From NCBI RefSeq assembly GCF_900258515.1, contig NZ_LT984884.1:2391353-2455352 (forward strand): a stretch of 64,000 nucleotides of DNA, written 5' to 3'. The notes below the pieces were generated by a model. That model did no database searches and had not been told where the DNA came from. It worked only from the letters and a program-made list of their open reading frames with translations. The translations under genes were made by a program, and so were the position numbers. This document shows, in pieces, positions 29,588 to 40,523 of the stretch (position 1 is its first letter; each line of letters begins with the position of its first letter). The stretch is from Lentibacillus sp. Marseille-P4043 (lineage in GTDB: Bacteria > Bacillota > Bacilli > Bacillales > Amphibacillaceae).

Positions 29588-30463
29588 ATGCCGTCTTTTC
29601 GAAAAAAACGATTATTTATTATCTTGATTGGTATCATTATTCTTGTTGCTTTAATCGGTTATTCACTTCGGGATAGAGAAAATTTATCTACACCTGAACA
29701 ATTTATCAAAGACTCCGTTGGATGGGCGCAGAGCGTTATACACACACCGGTTAAATTTTTAACGAACATTTTTACGAATATTGATGATCTCAAGGATACG
29801 TATAAGGAAAATCAGTTGTTAAAAGAAAAATTATCACAGTATAAAGGACTTATTTATGAGGTTCAGGAAATTAAAACAGAAAATGAAGAACTACGTAAAA
29901 CATTAGACAAGACAGAATCTATTAGAGATTTCGATCCTATCCAAGCGACAGTTATGTCACGAACACCTGAACGTTGGGTTGATCAAGTAACGATCAATAA
30001 AGGAAAACAAGATGGCGTTGAAAAAAATATGGCTGTTATTACTGCGGATGGGATGATTGGAAAAATACAGACTAGATCGCAGTTCACGTCTACTGTTCAA
30101 TTGCTTACGGGTTTTGATCAATTCAATCGTATATCAGCGACAATTTCCCGTGAGGAAGGGAAAGACATATTTGGCTTAATTGAAGAATTTGATGAAGAGA
30201 GTAATTCATTATTATTTAAAATCATTGAAGAGTCAGATAAAGACTTAAAAAAAGGTGAATTAGTCGTTTCATCTGGAATGGGCGGTGTTTTTCCAGCTGG
30301 TTTACCGATTGGGACAGTCAAAGAAGTTGTACCAGATCAATATGGATTGACTCGTACTGCTCTAGTGAAACCGGCAGCCAATATGTATGAAATTAATCAT
30401 GTGATTGTTGTTGATCGTAAGCTGACCGACAATGAGGAAAATGATCAGGAGGATAAAGAGTAA
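29588..30463 (+). CDS. mreC: Rod shape-determining protein MreC
   Basis: A bitopic membrane protein (291 residues) linking MreB to the outer elongation machinery. One N-terminal membrane helix (FIILIGIIILVALIGYSL), a coiled coil (YKENQLLKEKLSQYKGLIYE region, about 75-110), then the beta-rich extracellular domain with GKQDGVEKNMAVIT and GMGGVFPAGLPIGTV. Its TAA overlaps the mreD ATG by one base. Confidence 0.97.
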   Translation: MPSFRKKRLFIILIGIIILVALIGYSLRDRENLSTPEQFIKDSVGWAQSVIHTPVKFLTNIFTNIDDLKDTYKENQLLKEKLSQYKGLIYEVQEIKTENEELRKTLDKTESIRDFDPIQATVMSRTPERWVDQVTINKGKQDGVEKNMAVITADGMIGKIQTRSQFTSTVQLLTGFDQFNRISATISREEGKDIFGLIEEFDEESNSLLFKIIEESDKDLKKGELVVSSGMGGVFPAGLPIGTVKEVVPDQYGLTRTALVKPAANMYEINHVIVVDRKLTDNEENDQEDKE

Positions 30464-30978
30464 TGAAACGATTATTTATACCACTGATTCTTTTCTTAGT
30501 TGTCATTTTGGAAGGTGTTGCACTGGAATTATTACCAACTCGTCTTGTAACAGGTGACTTTTTAATTATTCCTCATTGGGCACTTGTGTTTTTAGTTTAC
30601 GTTTCGATGTTTTATGATAAGGAAAATACGTATTCCTCCGTATTTTATGGGATAATGTTTGGTATGTTGATTGATATTGTATATACCGGAGTTCTTGGTG
30701 TGTACATGTTTACATATGCTTTTGTCATTTACATTGTTCAAGGCTTAAAAAAATTGTTGCATGCTAATATTTATGTAACGATTTTACTGGGTATTTTTGG
30801 TATAATATTGGGTGATTTTACAATTTATATTATTTTCTCTGTAATTGGTATTACCGAAATTGCCTGGCAACATTATATAATATATCGACTTCTTCCAACA
30901 GTTCTAGCAAATTTGCTGTTTTTACTAATTTTATACCCATTGGTAAGGAGACCTCTTATAAAATGGAGAGATGAGTAG
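30463..30978 (+). CDS. mreD: Rod shape-determining protein MreD
   Basis: A 171-residue polytopic membrane protein with five or six helices, part of the elongasome with MreC and RodA. Small size, hydrophobicity and the one-base overlap with mreC identify it. Segments such as FGMLIDIVYTGVLGVYMFTY match the family. Confidence 0.94.
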   Translation: MKRLFIPLILFLVVILEGVALELLPTRLVTGDFLIIPHWALVFLVYVSMFYDKENTYSSVFYGIMFGMLIDIVYTGVLGVYMFTYAFVIYIVQGLKKLLHANIYVTILLGIFGIILGDFTIYIIFSVIGITEIAWQHYIIYRLLPTVLANLLFLLILYPLVRRPLIKWRDE

Positions 30979-31060
30979 TTGCCTGGCTGATTTTGCCGAT
31001 AAAAATGAACAGAAATAGTAATTTATCTTAAGGTATAGGAATTAATGAGGTGAGCATATC

Positions 31061-31747
31061 GTGCGTGAGAAGAAGCAATTGATAACAATTAAAGGAACAA
31101 GAGATGGACTTACACTGTTTATCGACGATTCGTGCTCATTTGAAGATGCGTTCATCGAATTGAACGAAAAACTAATTGAAAACCATTCCAACAAAGAAGA
31201 GCCTATGGTATCAGTGACCGTGAAATTGGGTAATCGCTATTTGGACAGGGAACAAACAGAGCGATTACGATCATTAATTAGCAAGGACAGTCATTTCTTT
31301 GTCCAATCTTTTGAATCAAATGTGATCCCAAAAGAAGAGGCCTTGATGTTAAAGGAAGAAAGTGAAGTTAAAGCAATTAATAGAATAATAAGGTCTGGAC
31401 AAGTATTGGAAGTGAAAGGCGATTTACTATTAATTGGTGATGTAAATCCAAGTGGCAAAGTAGTTTCAACAGGTAATATTTATGTTATGGGAAACCTACG
31501 AGGTATTGCACATGCAGGATCGGGTGGCGATCGAAATGCAATCATTGCTGCATCTTATATGAAGCCCAGTCAACTCCGGATAGCTGATTATATCAGCCGC
31601 GCCCCAGATTACGAATCTGATGGTGTGTATATGGAATGTGGTCTCATTGATGAAGAAAAGGATAAAATTATTATTGACCGATTGCAGGTTCTTTCACATA
31701 AACGAAAAGATTTAAGTAGGTTTGAAAGGAGAATGCTAAATGGGTGA
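31061..31747 (+). CDS. minC: Septum site-determining protein MinC
   Basis: FtsZ-assembly inhibitor (228 residues) that, with MinD, blocks division near poles. An N-terminal FtsZ-interacting domain is followed by the C-terminal beta-helix with GDVNPSGKVVSTGNIYVMGNL split here, matching the family's glycine-rich repeats. GTG start after gaggtgag. The stop overlaps minD by eight bases. Confidence 0.96.
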   Translation: MREKKQLITIKGTRDGLTLFIDDSCSFEDAFIELNEKLIENHSNKEEPMVSVTVKLGNRYLDREQTERLRSLISKDSHFFVQSFESNVIPKEEALMLKEESEVKAINRIIRSGQVLEVKGDLLLIGDVNPSGKVVSTGNIYVMGNLRGIAHAGSGGDRNAIIAASYMKPSQLRIADYISRAPDYESDGVYMECGLIDEEKDKIIIDRLQVLSHKRKDLSRFERRMLNG

Positions 31748-32537
31748 GGCAATCGTAATAACTTCCGGAAAAGGCGGGGTTGGAAAAACAACGACAACCG
31801 CAAACATTGGTACGGCTCTAGCTTTAATGGAGAAAAAAGTTTGTTTAATTGATACTGATATTGGCTTGCGCAACCTTGATGTTGTAATGGGGCTAGAAAA
31901 CCGGATTATATACGATATTGTTGATGTCATTGAAGAGCGTTGCAAATTAAAACAAGCACTGATAAAAGATAAACGCTTTGAATATTTATCTTTGTTACCG
32001 GCATCACAGACTAGTGATAAATCTATTGGGACAACGGAAAATATGAAAAAGATTATTGCAGAGCTAAAACAAGATTATGATTATATTATTATCGATTGCC
32101 CAGCAGGGATAGAACAAGGATTTCAAAATGCTATCGCGGGAGCTGATAAAGCAATTGTCGTCACCACCCCTGAAAAATCAAGTGTAAGAGATGCAGATCG
32201 GATTATTGGTCTATTAGAAAAAGAGGAAATGGAAGCACCTAGTCTGATCATTAATCGAATTCGAAATCATATGATGAAAAGTGGAGATATGCTAGATATT
32301 GATGAAATTATCCAAGTTTTATCGATCGATTTAATTGGAATTGTTATCGACGATGATGAGGTTATCAAAGCTGCGAATAAAGGTGAGCCGGTCGCCTTTC
32401 ATCCAAATTCAAAGGCTTCGATCAGTTATCGAAATATTGCCAGAAGAATTTTAGGCGAAACCGTTCCATTACAATCCCTTGAGGATGAAAAAGGAATGTT
32501 TCAAAAGGTTAAGAAGTTCTTTGGTTTACGTTCGTAA
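31740..32537 (+). CDS. minD: Septum site-determining ATPase MinD
   Basis: ParA-type ATPase (265 residues) that recruits MinC to the membrane. The deviant Walker A GKGGVGKTTT has Lys11 and Lys16. The C-terminal amphipathic helix that binds membrane is present (MFQKVKKFFGLRS). It starts inside the end of minC after aaaggag. An intrinsic terminator follows. Confidence 0.98.
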   Translation: MGEAIVITSGKGGVGKTTTTANIGTALALMEKKVCLIDTDIGLRNLDVVMGLENRIIYDIVDVIEERCKLKQALIKDKRFEYLSLLPASQTSDKSIGTTENMKKIIAELKQDYDYIIIDCPAGIEQGFQNAIAGADKAIVVTTPEKSSVRDADRIIGLLEKEEMEAPSLIINRIRNHMMKSGDMLDIDEIIQVLSIDLIGIVIDDDEVIKAANKGEPVAFHPNSKASISYRNIARRILGETVPLQSLEDEKGMFQKVKKFFGLRS

Positions 32538-32551
32538 TGATTAATAGTATT

Positions 32552-32592
32552 AAAAAGCAATGAATTGATAAAAATCATCATTGCTTTTTTTA
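32552..32592 (+). terminator. Intrinsic terminator after minD
   Basis: aaaaagcaatga pairs with tcattgcttttt, followed by T-rich sequence. Confidence 0.88.
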
Positions 32593-32601
32593 TTTTTAAC
32601 T

Positions 32602-32634
32602 CTTAACATAACTTGTCTATCCTGCACATACACT
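32602..32634 (+). promoter_or_regulatory. Candidate sigma-E promoter for spoIVFA-spoIVFB
   Basis: CATACACT at 32627-32634 fits the mother-cell sigma-E -10 consensus CATACAnT; an ACATAA-like -35 lies about 15 bases upstream. The spoIVF operon is sigma-E dependent in B. subtilis. Confidence 0.5.
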
Positions 32635-32666
32635 TGTAAAAAAGTCTGATGAAGGAATGTGAGGAT

Positions 32667-33446
32667 ATGAATAAAGGTGTAAAAAAAGTTCGTAAATCAA
32701 TTGCGCAGCGGAAGAATTTACGCTCTCTAAACTCCGGGAAAGAAACGAGAAAGAAGCTGACACCCGCCTTTCCCCAAGAGGAAGAAAAGCATGGTTACTA
32801 TCCGATTTTTCCTGACGATCCACAAAAACAACAACGTCCAGTGAAACAGCAAGGTCGATTGGTTTCAAGTATTGTGTTGAAAGGGGTTTTATCGGTTATC
32901 TTGTTTTTTGGTGTGGCGTTTTTATATCAAACCGATACTACCTTTTTAAGTAAGCCAATGACCTGGACAAGCAATGCATTAACGAAAGAATTTCCATTTG
33001 CTCGGGTGAATCAATGGTATCAGGAAACATTTGGCACACCCATGGCATTAGCACCACAAGAAAAGCAGCAAACAAGTAATGAGCAGGCATTAGCACTTCC
33101 AGTTAATGGAAAGGTGTCAGAGTCTTTTCAGGCAAATGGTTCAGGTATTATGATTGCACCACAAGATAAAGCTGACATTGTTTCATTGGATAAAGGTGTC
33201 GTTATTTTTGCTGGAAATGATCGTGAGACGGATAAAACGGTGATTGTACAGCATGCGGATGGAAGTAAATCAACTTATGGCTATTTAAATTCTATTGACG
33301 TCCATTTATATCAATCGGTTGCTTATAATCAACGACTTGGAGAATTTGAACCAAACGAGACAGATAAAACAGTATTTTTTGCGATTGAGAAAGACAATAA
33401 ATATGTTGATCCTGTTCAGGTAATTAAAGTCGATGATGTTCCATAA
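32667..33446 (+). CDS. spoIVFA: SpoIVFA, regulator of the SpoIVFB intramembrane protease
   Basis: Mother-cell membrane protein that holds SpoIVFB in a complex in the outer forespore membrane until the sigma-K checkpoint clears. A basic N-terminus, one membrane helix (IVLKGVLSVILFFGVAFLY, about 77-95) and a degenerate M23-like C-terminal domain are visible; in the latter the catalytic HxH-type site reads STYGYLNS, so it is not an active peptidase. Start 32667 rather than 32649 because of the aagga site. About 259 residues. It overlaps spoIVFB by 14 bases. Confidence 0.9.
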   Translation: MNKGVKKVRKSIAQRKNLRSLNSGKETRKKLTPAFPQEEEKHGYYPIFPDDPQKQQRPVKQQGRLVSSIVLKGVLSVILFFGVAFLYQTDTTFLSKPMTWTSNALTKEFPFARVNQWYQETFGTPMALAPQEKQQTSNEQALALPVNGKVSESFQANGSGIMIAPQDKADIVSLDKGVVIFAGNDRETDKTVIVQHADGSKSTYGYLNSIDVHLYQSVAYNQRLGEFEPNETDKTVFFAIEKDNKYVDPVQVIKVDDVP

Positions 33447-34290
33447 ATATATTCCTCCTGTCCATATTCATCCTATTCTCCTGTTGTTTATAGCGATTTC
33501 TCTGTTGACAGGCACCTTTGTGGAACTGTTTATTATCCTAGCTATTGTATTTATTCATGAACTAGGACATTATTTGATGGCAACTATCTTTAAATGGCGT
33601 ATTAGAAGTATCATGTTATGGGTTTTTGGCGGTGTCATGGATACAGATGAACATGGAAATAGGCCAATCCATGAAGAAATGCTTGTTACGATAGCGGGGC
33701 CATTGCAACATCTTTTTATTTATGGCATTATATTTTTTATTTCTGCTGGTGAGTTTGTTCCATCATCGTTAATTGAATTAATGTTTCATTATAATACACT
33801 AATTCTCTTGTTTAATTTAGTACCAATATGGCCGCTGGACGGTGGAAAGTTTTTATTTTTATTGCTATCTTCTTTTATACCATATCGACAGGCATATCAT
33901 TCTGTCATCATTATTTCGTTGCTTGCTTGTATTAGCATTTTATTGCTTCAATTGTTTGTTTTTCCATTTACCTTAAGCTCCTTTTTAATCATACTTTTTC
34001 TACTAAAGGAAAACAGATTGGAATGGAAAGAGCGGTATTATGTATTTATCCGTTTTTTATTAAAACGTTATCAAGGTGATTCAACTGTGAAAGGTGTTCG
34101 ATCCATAGTAGTCCCACATCAAAGTTCTTTAATGGATGTGTTTGCACAATTTCATCGGGAAAAAAGGCATTCCATTTATATTCAATTTTCGGAAAATGAG
34201 CGAAAATCCATTGAGGAAAATGATTGTTTACAGCAGTTTTTTTACGAAAGACAGTATAATAAGACAATTGGGGAACTTGTTCAATACTAG
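33433..34290 (+). CDS. spoIVFB: SpoIVFB, site-2-type intramembrane metalloprotease (pro-sigma-K processing)
   Basis: Polytopic S2P-family protease (285 residues) that releases sigma-K in the mother cell. The zinc motif HELGH gives His42, Glu43 and His46; the third ligand is Asp136 in PIWPLDGGK. A C-terminal CBS-like region follows. It starts within the end of spoIVFA, implying coupled translation of protease and inhibitor. Confidence 0.95.
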   Translation: MMFHKYIPPVHIHPILLLFIAISLLTGTFVELFIILAIVFIHELGHYLMATIFKWRIRSIMLWVFGGVMDTDEHGNRPIHEEMLVTIAGPLQHLFIYGIIFFISAGEFVPSSLIELMFHYNTLILLFNLVPIWPLDGGKFLFLLLSSFIPYRQAYHSVIIISLLACISILLLQLFVFPFTLSSFLIILFLLKENRLEWKERYYVFIRFLLKRYQGDSTVKGVRSIVVPHQSSLMDVFAQFHREKRHSIYIQFSENERKSIEENDCLQQFFYERQYNKTIGELVQY

Positions 34291-34308
34291 AAAGTGATAT
34301 CTGAGTTC

Positions 34309-34338
34309 TTGACAATTGTTCATTAATCATGCTATCAT
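34309..34338 (+). promoter_or_regulatory. Promoter of the rplU operon
   Basis: TTGACA at 34309-34314, an 18-base spacer and TATCAT at 34333-34338 with an extended TG one base before. Strong sigma-A type. Confidence 0.75.
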
Positions 34339-34343
34339 CAATA

Positions 34344-34453
34344 CGTTATTCATCGTAGCACCACATGCTACAACCGCGCAGAATAGGTTGCTAAACTCTT
34401 TTTTGAAAGGGTACCTAAATGGCGAGTCTGAGTTCACTAAGGAGGTGCAAGTT
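34344..34453 (+). promoter_or_regulatory. L21-type ribosomal protein leader
   Basis: About 110 bases of leader between the promoter and rplU with the hairpin gtagca/tgctac (34355-34371) and a further structured region up to the ribosome site. Position and hairpin match the L21 leader RNA of Bacillales, thought to give feedback by L21. The call rests on position and partial structure. Confidence 0.6.
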
Positions 34454-34762
34454 ATGTACGCAATTATTGAAACTGGTGGTAAACAAATTAAAGTTTCAGA
34501 AGGTCAAGAAATTTACGTTGAAAAAGTTGTTGCAGATACAAATGAATCTGTAACTTTTGATAAAGTACTTTTCGTTGGCGGCGAAGATGTAAAAGTCGGT
34601 GCTCCATATGTTGATGGTGCAACGGTGACTGCTAAAGTTGAAAAGCATGGTCGTCAAAAAAAGGTTACTGTATTCAAATTCAAGCCTAAGAAAAACTACC
34701 ATCGTAAACAAGGTCATCGTCAACCATATACGAAATTAGTAGTTGAAAAAATCAATGCGTAA
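34454..34762 (+). CDS. rplU: 50S ribosomal protein L21
   Basis: 102 residues beginning [18 protein letters not shown] and ending in the [17 protein letters not shown] motif typical of L21. The ATG at 34454 follows aaggaggtg; the frame upstream is open but lies in the leader. First gene of rplU-prp-rpmA. Confidence 0.99.
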   Translation: MYAIIETGGKQIKVSEGQEIYVEKVVADTNESVTFDKVLFVGGEDVKVGAPYVDGATVTAKVEKHGRQKKVTVFKFKPKKNYHRKQGHRQPYTKLVVEKINA

Positions 34763-34774
34763 AGGTTTTTGTCT

Positions 34775-35409
<635 letters not shown>

Positions 35410-35418
35410 AAGCTTATT

Positions 35419-35457
35419 AAAAAAGCTTCAGCCAATTCATTGGTTGGAGCTTTTTTA
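35419..35457 (+). terminator. Intrinsic terminator after rpmA
   Basis: A long stem of about 17 bp (aaaaaagcttcagccaa with ttggttggagctttttt, two mismatches) and a T-run tail. Confidence 0.9.
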
Positions 35458-35478
35458 TATCTTATAATACATGCAGGC

Positions 35479-35507
35479 ATGACGTTTTTTCGTGTTTCTG
35501 CTATACT
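35479..35507 (+). promoter_or_regulatory. Promoter candidate for spo0B-obg-pheA
   Basis: ATGACG at 35479-35484 and TATACT at 35502-35507 with a 17-base spacer, plus an extended TGC before the -10. It lies directly after the rpmA terminator. Confidence 0.6.
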
Positions 35508-35532
35508 CTTGTTATTAGTGGGGGGATTTAAG

Positions 35533-36054
35533 TTGGATGAGAAAGCGATGGTAGATTTACTACGATTATACAGGCATGACCTAATGAATGATTTGCAGAT
35601 TGTTCAGGGATATGCTTCAATGGGAAAAATTGATCGCGTTCAAACAAAAGTTACGGAGTGTATGGATCGGTTTCATGAAGAAAGAAAGTTAATGAGTTTG
35701 AGCGCTGCCAAATTTGCTTTATGGCTAATTCAATTTAATTCCATACATGCAAATATTCGATTATCATACTATATAAACGTTGAAAATAAAACATTATCGG
35801 GTATTGATAATACATTGTTAAATCAATGTCAATTGGCGATTAAGTCGCTAGAGCAATTGCTTGATGATGAGGAACTATATGACGGTAAAATGGTGTTGGG
35901 CCATACCTCGTCTGCAATTGAGATAAACTTATCGTTAACTGGAAATTTTCAAGCACAGACCATTTTAGAGTTGAATGAAAAATACATGGATAAAATGAAT
36001 TTCTGTAAAGCGGAAAATGGAGTGACATGTCATGTTTCCATACCGTTTTACTAA
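35533..36054 (+). CDS. spo0B: Sporulation initiation phosphotransferase Spo0B
   Basis: Transfers phosphate from Spo0F to Spo0A in the sporulation phosphorelay. The phosphorylated His is His15 in LYRHDLMNDLQIVQGYA, followed by the degenerate histidine-kinase-like ATPase domain. A TTG start at 35533 follows gggggg; the frame extends upstream through the promoter. About 173 residues, slightly short. Linked to obg as in B. subtilis. Confidence 0.95.
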   Translation: MDEKAMVDLLRLYRHDLMNDLQIVQGYASMGKIDRVQTKVTECMDRFHEERKLMSLSAAKFALWLIQFNSIHANIRLSYYINVENKTLSGIDNTLLNQCQLAIKSLEQLLDDEELYDGKMVLGHTSSAIEINLSLTGNFQAQTILELNEKYMDKMNFCKAENGVTCHVSIPFY

Positions 36055-36063
36055 ATGAGGTGA

Positions 36064-37350
<1,287 letters not shown>

Positions 37351-37406
37351 TCGGATGCTTATTGATTTATGTAGCTAAGGACTGGATGATAAGGGGGAAG
37401 GTTTGC

Positions 37407-38261
37407 TTGACGTTAAAAATAGGATATTTAGGACCAAAAGGAACATTTACCAAACTAGCTGTTGATGCAGCATTTAATGGTGAAATGAAACAAAGCTTTG
37501 AAACAATACCAGAATGCATCGATGCGGTTGATGCAAATCAAATAGATATTGGAGTTGTCCCATTAGAGAATGCGATCGAGGGGACAGTGCAATTAACCGT
37601 CGATTATCTTGTTCACCAAGTGCGCTTGCCAATTGTTGCTGAAATTGTTGTTCCAATTCAGCAGCATTTGCTTGTTCGACCAGATTTTTCTGGGGATATA
37701 TCCGAGCTTAAAGAAATTCATTCACATAGCCATGCGATTGCACAATGTCATCAGTACATTCATCAATACATACCGAATGCGACGATTCGTTTTACCTCTT
37801 CAACAGGAAGAGCGGCTGAAATCGTCAGCACTAGCAACGAATCCATAGCTGCTATTGGCAATAAGCTTGCGGCCAAAGAATATGGTTTATCGATCTACCA
37901 AGAAGACATTCATGATTATCCAAATAACCATACACGTTTTGCTGTTTTAGCAAAAAATGAAGAAATTGTTAAGGTGAAACATGAAATTGATGCGGAGAAA
38001 ACTAGCCTTTTAATTACATTGCCTAGTGATTATGCAGGTGCACTGCATCAAGTCCTTGCAGCATTTGCCTGGCGAAAAATGAACCTTTCAAAAATCGAAT
38101 CAAGACCGATGAAAACTGGATTGGGCAATTATTTCTTTATTGTGGATGTTAACCAGCCATATGATGGTGTCTTGTTCCCAGGTGTGAAAGCTGAATTAGA
38201 GGCTTTGGGATGCAATGTTACGTTTTTGGGTACATATCCGGTCTACCAACTGAATATATAA
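37407..38261 (+). CDS. pheA: Prephenate dehydratase
   Basis: Converts prephenate to phenylpyruvate in phenylalanine synthesis. Stand-alone monofunctional type: the catalytic domain with the TRF motif (NNHTRFAVL) and a C-terminal ACT domain with ESRP (KIESRPMKT), where phenylalanine inhibits. TTG at 37407 after aaggggg gives 284 residues starting TLKIGYLGPKGTF. In B. subtilis pheB lies between obg and pheA; it is absent here. A terminator follows. Confidence 0.96.
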   Translation: MTLKIGYLGPKGTFTKLAVDAAFNGEMKQSFETIPECIDAVDANQIDIGVVPLENAIEGTVQLTVDYLVHQVRLPIVAEIVVPIQQHLLVRPDFSGDISELKEIHSHSHAIAQCHQYIHQYIPNATIRFTSSTGRAAEIVSTSNESIAAIGNKLAAKEYGLSIYQEDIHDYPNNHTRFAVLAKNEEIVKVKHEIDAEKTSLLITLPSDYAGALHQVLAAFAWRKMNLSKIESRPMKTGLGNYFFIVDVNQPYDGVLFPGVKAELEALGCNVTFLGTYPVYQLNI

Positions 38262-38274
38262 TGGGCAACAAAAG

Positions 38275-38312
38275 AAAAAACCGTCTATTTTGAACAGGAT
38301 AGACGGTTTTTG
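38275..38312 (+). terminator. Intrinsic terminator after pheA
   Basis: aaaaaaccgtctat and atagacggttttt form a perfect stem of about 13 bp, followed by T residues. Confidence 0.9.
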
Positions 38313-38416
38313 TGTTGTTGAAGAATTTAGTTTTCAACTTTTCTTAAGTTGGTGCATATGTTGATAATGAGTGATTAGCCCAATTGTAACTTGAAATGAA
38401 GGGAGTTTGGTTTAAC

Positions 38417-39544
38417 TTGAAAATTCACGTCGTTCAAAAAGGCGATACATTGTGGGAATTAGCTAAAAAATATGGGGTTGATTTTGAAGAATTAAAACAA
38501 CTCAACTCACAATTATCGAGCCCGGATATGATTATGCCAGGTATGAAAATAAAAATACCTAGTTCAACAAAAACCGTACAAAAGGAAAGCATGAAAATGA
38601 AAGAGACGCAACAGCCACAAGTCAATCAGCCATACAAGGACATATCGCCTAAACCGATACCAGTAATTAAGGAGGATGAAAAGGAGAAGCAAAAGCAAAT
38701 GCAACCGCATATGCCAAAGGAGCAGCAAATGCCAATGCAACCACATATGCCAAAAGAGCAACAAATACCGAAACAACCGGAAATGCCACAGAAACCAGAA
38801 ATGCCGATGCAACCACACACACCAACGCAGCCAATGCAACCAATGATTCAAATGCCAATAATGGAACAAGAACTACAAAATTACACGACGATTAATTTGC
38901 CGCAGATGCCACACTATCCGGAGGCAAAAGAAGAACCAGTAAAACAAGAAAAACCAAAGCCGATGCCACAACCACAACCGTTACCACAGCCACAACCAAT
39001 GCAGATGGTACCGATGTGTTGTCATGTGATTCATCCGTGTGGCCCACCAATGCCACATGACTTTTTTCCGGTAATGGGTACATTTGCTGGTGGACATATG
39101 CAACCTAATGTAGCAATGCATCATGGTGAAAATTCCCATCCATATCATCATTACGGAAGTCAGATGGAGTCGCCAACAATGGAAATACCAACAATGAAAA
39201 TGCCAACATTGGGAATGTCAACAGCGGAGATGCCCGTGAAACCAAAACAAGTAGCAGGGGATCAAGACTGTGGGTGTCAAGGTAAGGATCCATTACCACC
39301 GCATCAAATGGGGCATCATCAGAATCAACCACCAATATATGGCGGCGGTTTTCCGAGCGGATATCAACAGTATCCAGGATTTAACCCGCAACAAACACAA
39401 CCGGAATATCTGACCAATAAACAAACATATCCTCCACAGTTCATGCCTCCAACAAATAAAAGTCCGTACCCGACACCACCAGGATATCCGCCATTTTCTG
39501 AATTTGACTATCGTTCAGAAGAGGATGACTCGGAAAGTGAATAA
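38417..39544 (+). CDS. safA: Spore coat morphogenetic LysM protein SafA
   Basis: Directs inner coat assembly and binds SpoVID. The N-terminal LysM domain (KIHVVQKGDTLWELAKKYGV to KIKIP, residues 1-50) binds cortex peptidoglycan. The rest is a Pro/Gln/Met/His-rich low-complexity region with a near-exact 12-residue repeat (MQPHMPKEQQMP, then MQPHMPKEQQIP) and a second run of TMEIP/TMKMP/TLGM-like units. TTG at 38417 was preferred because the family begins MKIHVVQKGD; gggag lies 11 bases upstream. A hairpin terminator covers the end of this unit and the start of the next gene. Confidence 0.92.
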   Translation: MKIHVVQKGDTLWELAKKYGVDFEELKQLNSQLSSPDMIMPGMKIKIPSSTKTVQKESMKMKETQQPQVNQPYKDISPKPIPVIKEDEKEKQKQMQPHMPKEQQMPMQPHMPKEQQIPKQPEMPQKPEMPMQPHTPTQPMQPMIQMPIMEQELQNYTTINLPQMPHYPEAKEEPVKQEKPKPMPQPQPLPQPQPMQMVPMCCHVIHPCGPPMPHDFFPVMGTFAGGHMQPNVAMHHGENSHPYHHYGSQMESPTMEIPTMKMPTLGMSTAEMPVKPKQVAGDQDCGCQGKDPLPPHQMGHHQNQPPIYGGGFPSGYQQYPGFNPQQTQPEYLTNKQTYPPQFMPPTNKSPYPTPPGYPPFSEFDYRSEEDDSESE

Positions 39545-39553
39545 TTTTAAGCG

Positions 39554-39592
39554 AAGAGACGAGATGCAAGTTGATCGTCTCTCTTCTTTTTT
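39554..39592 (+). terminator. Intrinsic terminator after safA overlapping the next start codon
   Basis: agagacga and tcgtctct form an 8- to 9-bp stem with a 12-base loop, followed by cttctttttt. The loop contains the ATG at 39564 of the following kinase-like gene. Confidence 0.75.
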
Positions 39593-40496
39593 ATATCAAA
39601 AAGGAAAATTAGAGTGTGCAAAAATTATCCCGATTAAAGCTTATGTTTTTCATGTAACGACACACCAGGGAGTAGAGAAAATTGTAAAAAAACACCGTAA
39701 TTTTCGAGTGATTGAACAACAATGGAATTTCTTTGAAGAAATCAACCTATCAACTGTTAACGCTTATGAAAGGTTTCCAAATGGGAAAAAATATATCAAA
39801 CACAATCAACACATTTGGACACTTGCTCCATTTATTCAAGGAAGGAAGCTAAATTATGGGATCGAGGCTGACCGGAAATCTTGTTTGAACACATTGCGAC
39901 AATTTCATGAACATGCTCGGTCAATTACAGTCCCGAACCCAGTCAAACGGCAACTTTTTTATGTTCGTTGGGCCAACCGATTAGCATCTTTTAAGAAAAC
40001 AGCACACTTTTTTGCTAAAAATGGTTTTGAAACATTATTTAAGGATATCGTACAAACATCTGAGGTATCTTTACGTTATGCGCACCAACTACCTTGGAAA
40101 TCATTGGAGCAGAATGTTGAAAGGGATTCCGAATGGATTCACGGTGACGTCGCTGGACACAATTTTATTCGTAACAAAGAAGTGCATATGATTGATTTTG
40201 ATTTACTTGCGTGCTCACCAATGCTTCATGATTACATTCAATTAGGACAGCGTTTTTTACCATACTTGGATTGGGATTTCGACAAGTTACTTGATTATAG
40301 AATGGTAAAAGAAAAGCAATTGAAATTATGGATTAGCGCTATGGTTGTACCTGCTGATGTAATGCGGGAATGGCTGCATTTTCTTAATCGTAAAAATTCT
40401 ACTTCTGTTTATCATTACTTGGCCGGATTGGAGAAGGACTGGATAAAACGACAATCTTTTTTGAAAAAAGCACAATCAATGCTAAAATCAATCTAG
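39564..40496 (+). CDS. CotS-family kinase-like protein next to safA
   Basis: About 310 residues with the aminoglycoside-phosphotransferase fold, related to YsxE/YutH/CotS spore coat proteins. Unlike the ysxE product in this window, the catalytic motif is intact (IHGDVAGHNFI: His, Asp, Asn) and so is the metal motif MIDFDLL. The start is uncertain: ATG 39564 lies in the loop of the safA terminator and aligns with the YsxE N-terminus; a GTG at 39537 overlapping safA is the alternative. Expected in the spore coat or mother cell; the substrate is unknown. Confidence 0.87.
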   Translation: MQVDRLSSFLYQKGKLECAKIIPIKAYVFHVTTHQGVEKIVKKHRNFRVIEQQWNFFEEINLSTVNAYERFPNGKKYIKHNQHIWTLAPFIQGRKLNYGIEADRKSCLNTLRQFHEHARSITVPNPVKRQLFYVRWANRLASFKKTAHFFAKNGFETLFKDIVQTSEVSLRYAHQLPWKSLEQNVERDSEWIHGDVAGHNFIRNKEVHMIDFDLLACSPMLHDYIQLGQRFLPYLDWDFDKLLDYRMVKEKQLKLWISAMVVPADVMREWLHFLNRKNSTSVYHYLAGLEKDWIKRQSFLKKAQSMLKSI

Positions 40497-40523
40497 ATAG
40501 GTATCTGAGAAGGAGCGATTGCA

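Noticed and set aside
34316..34453. 46-codon N-terminal extension of rplU
   Set aside because: It lies in the promoter and leader; L21 starts at the conserved [11 protein letters not shown].
38690..38830. Possible CRISPR-like repeats
   Set aside because: The repeats are in-frame coding repeats of safA without unique spacers; no cas genes in the window.
38434..39335. Several long reverse-strand ORFs inside safA
   Set aside because: They are low-complexity mirrors of the Pro/Gln/Met-rich repeats of safA, have no ribosome sites and no family features.
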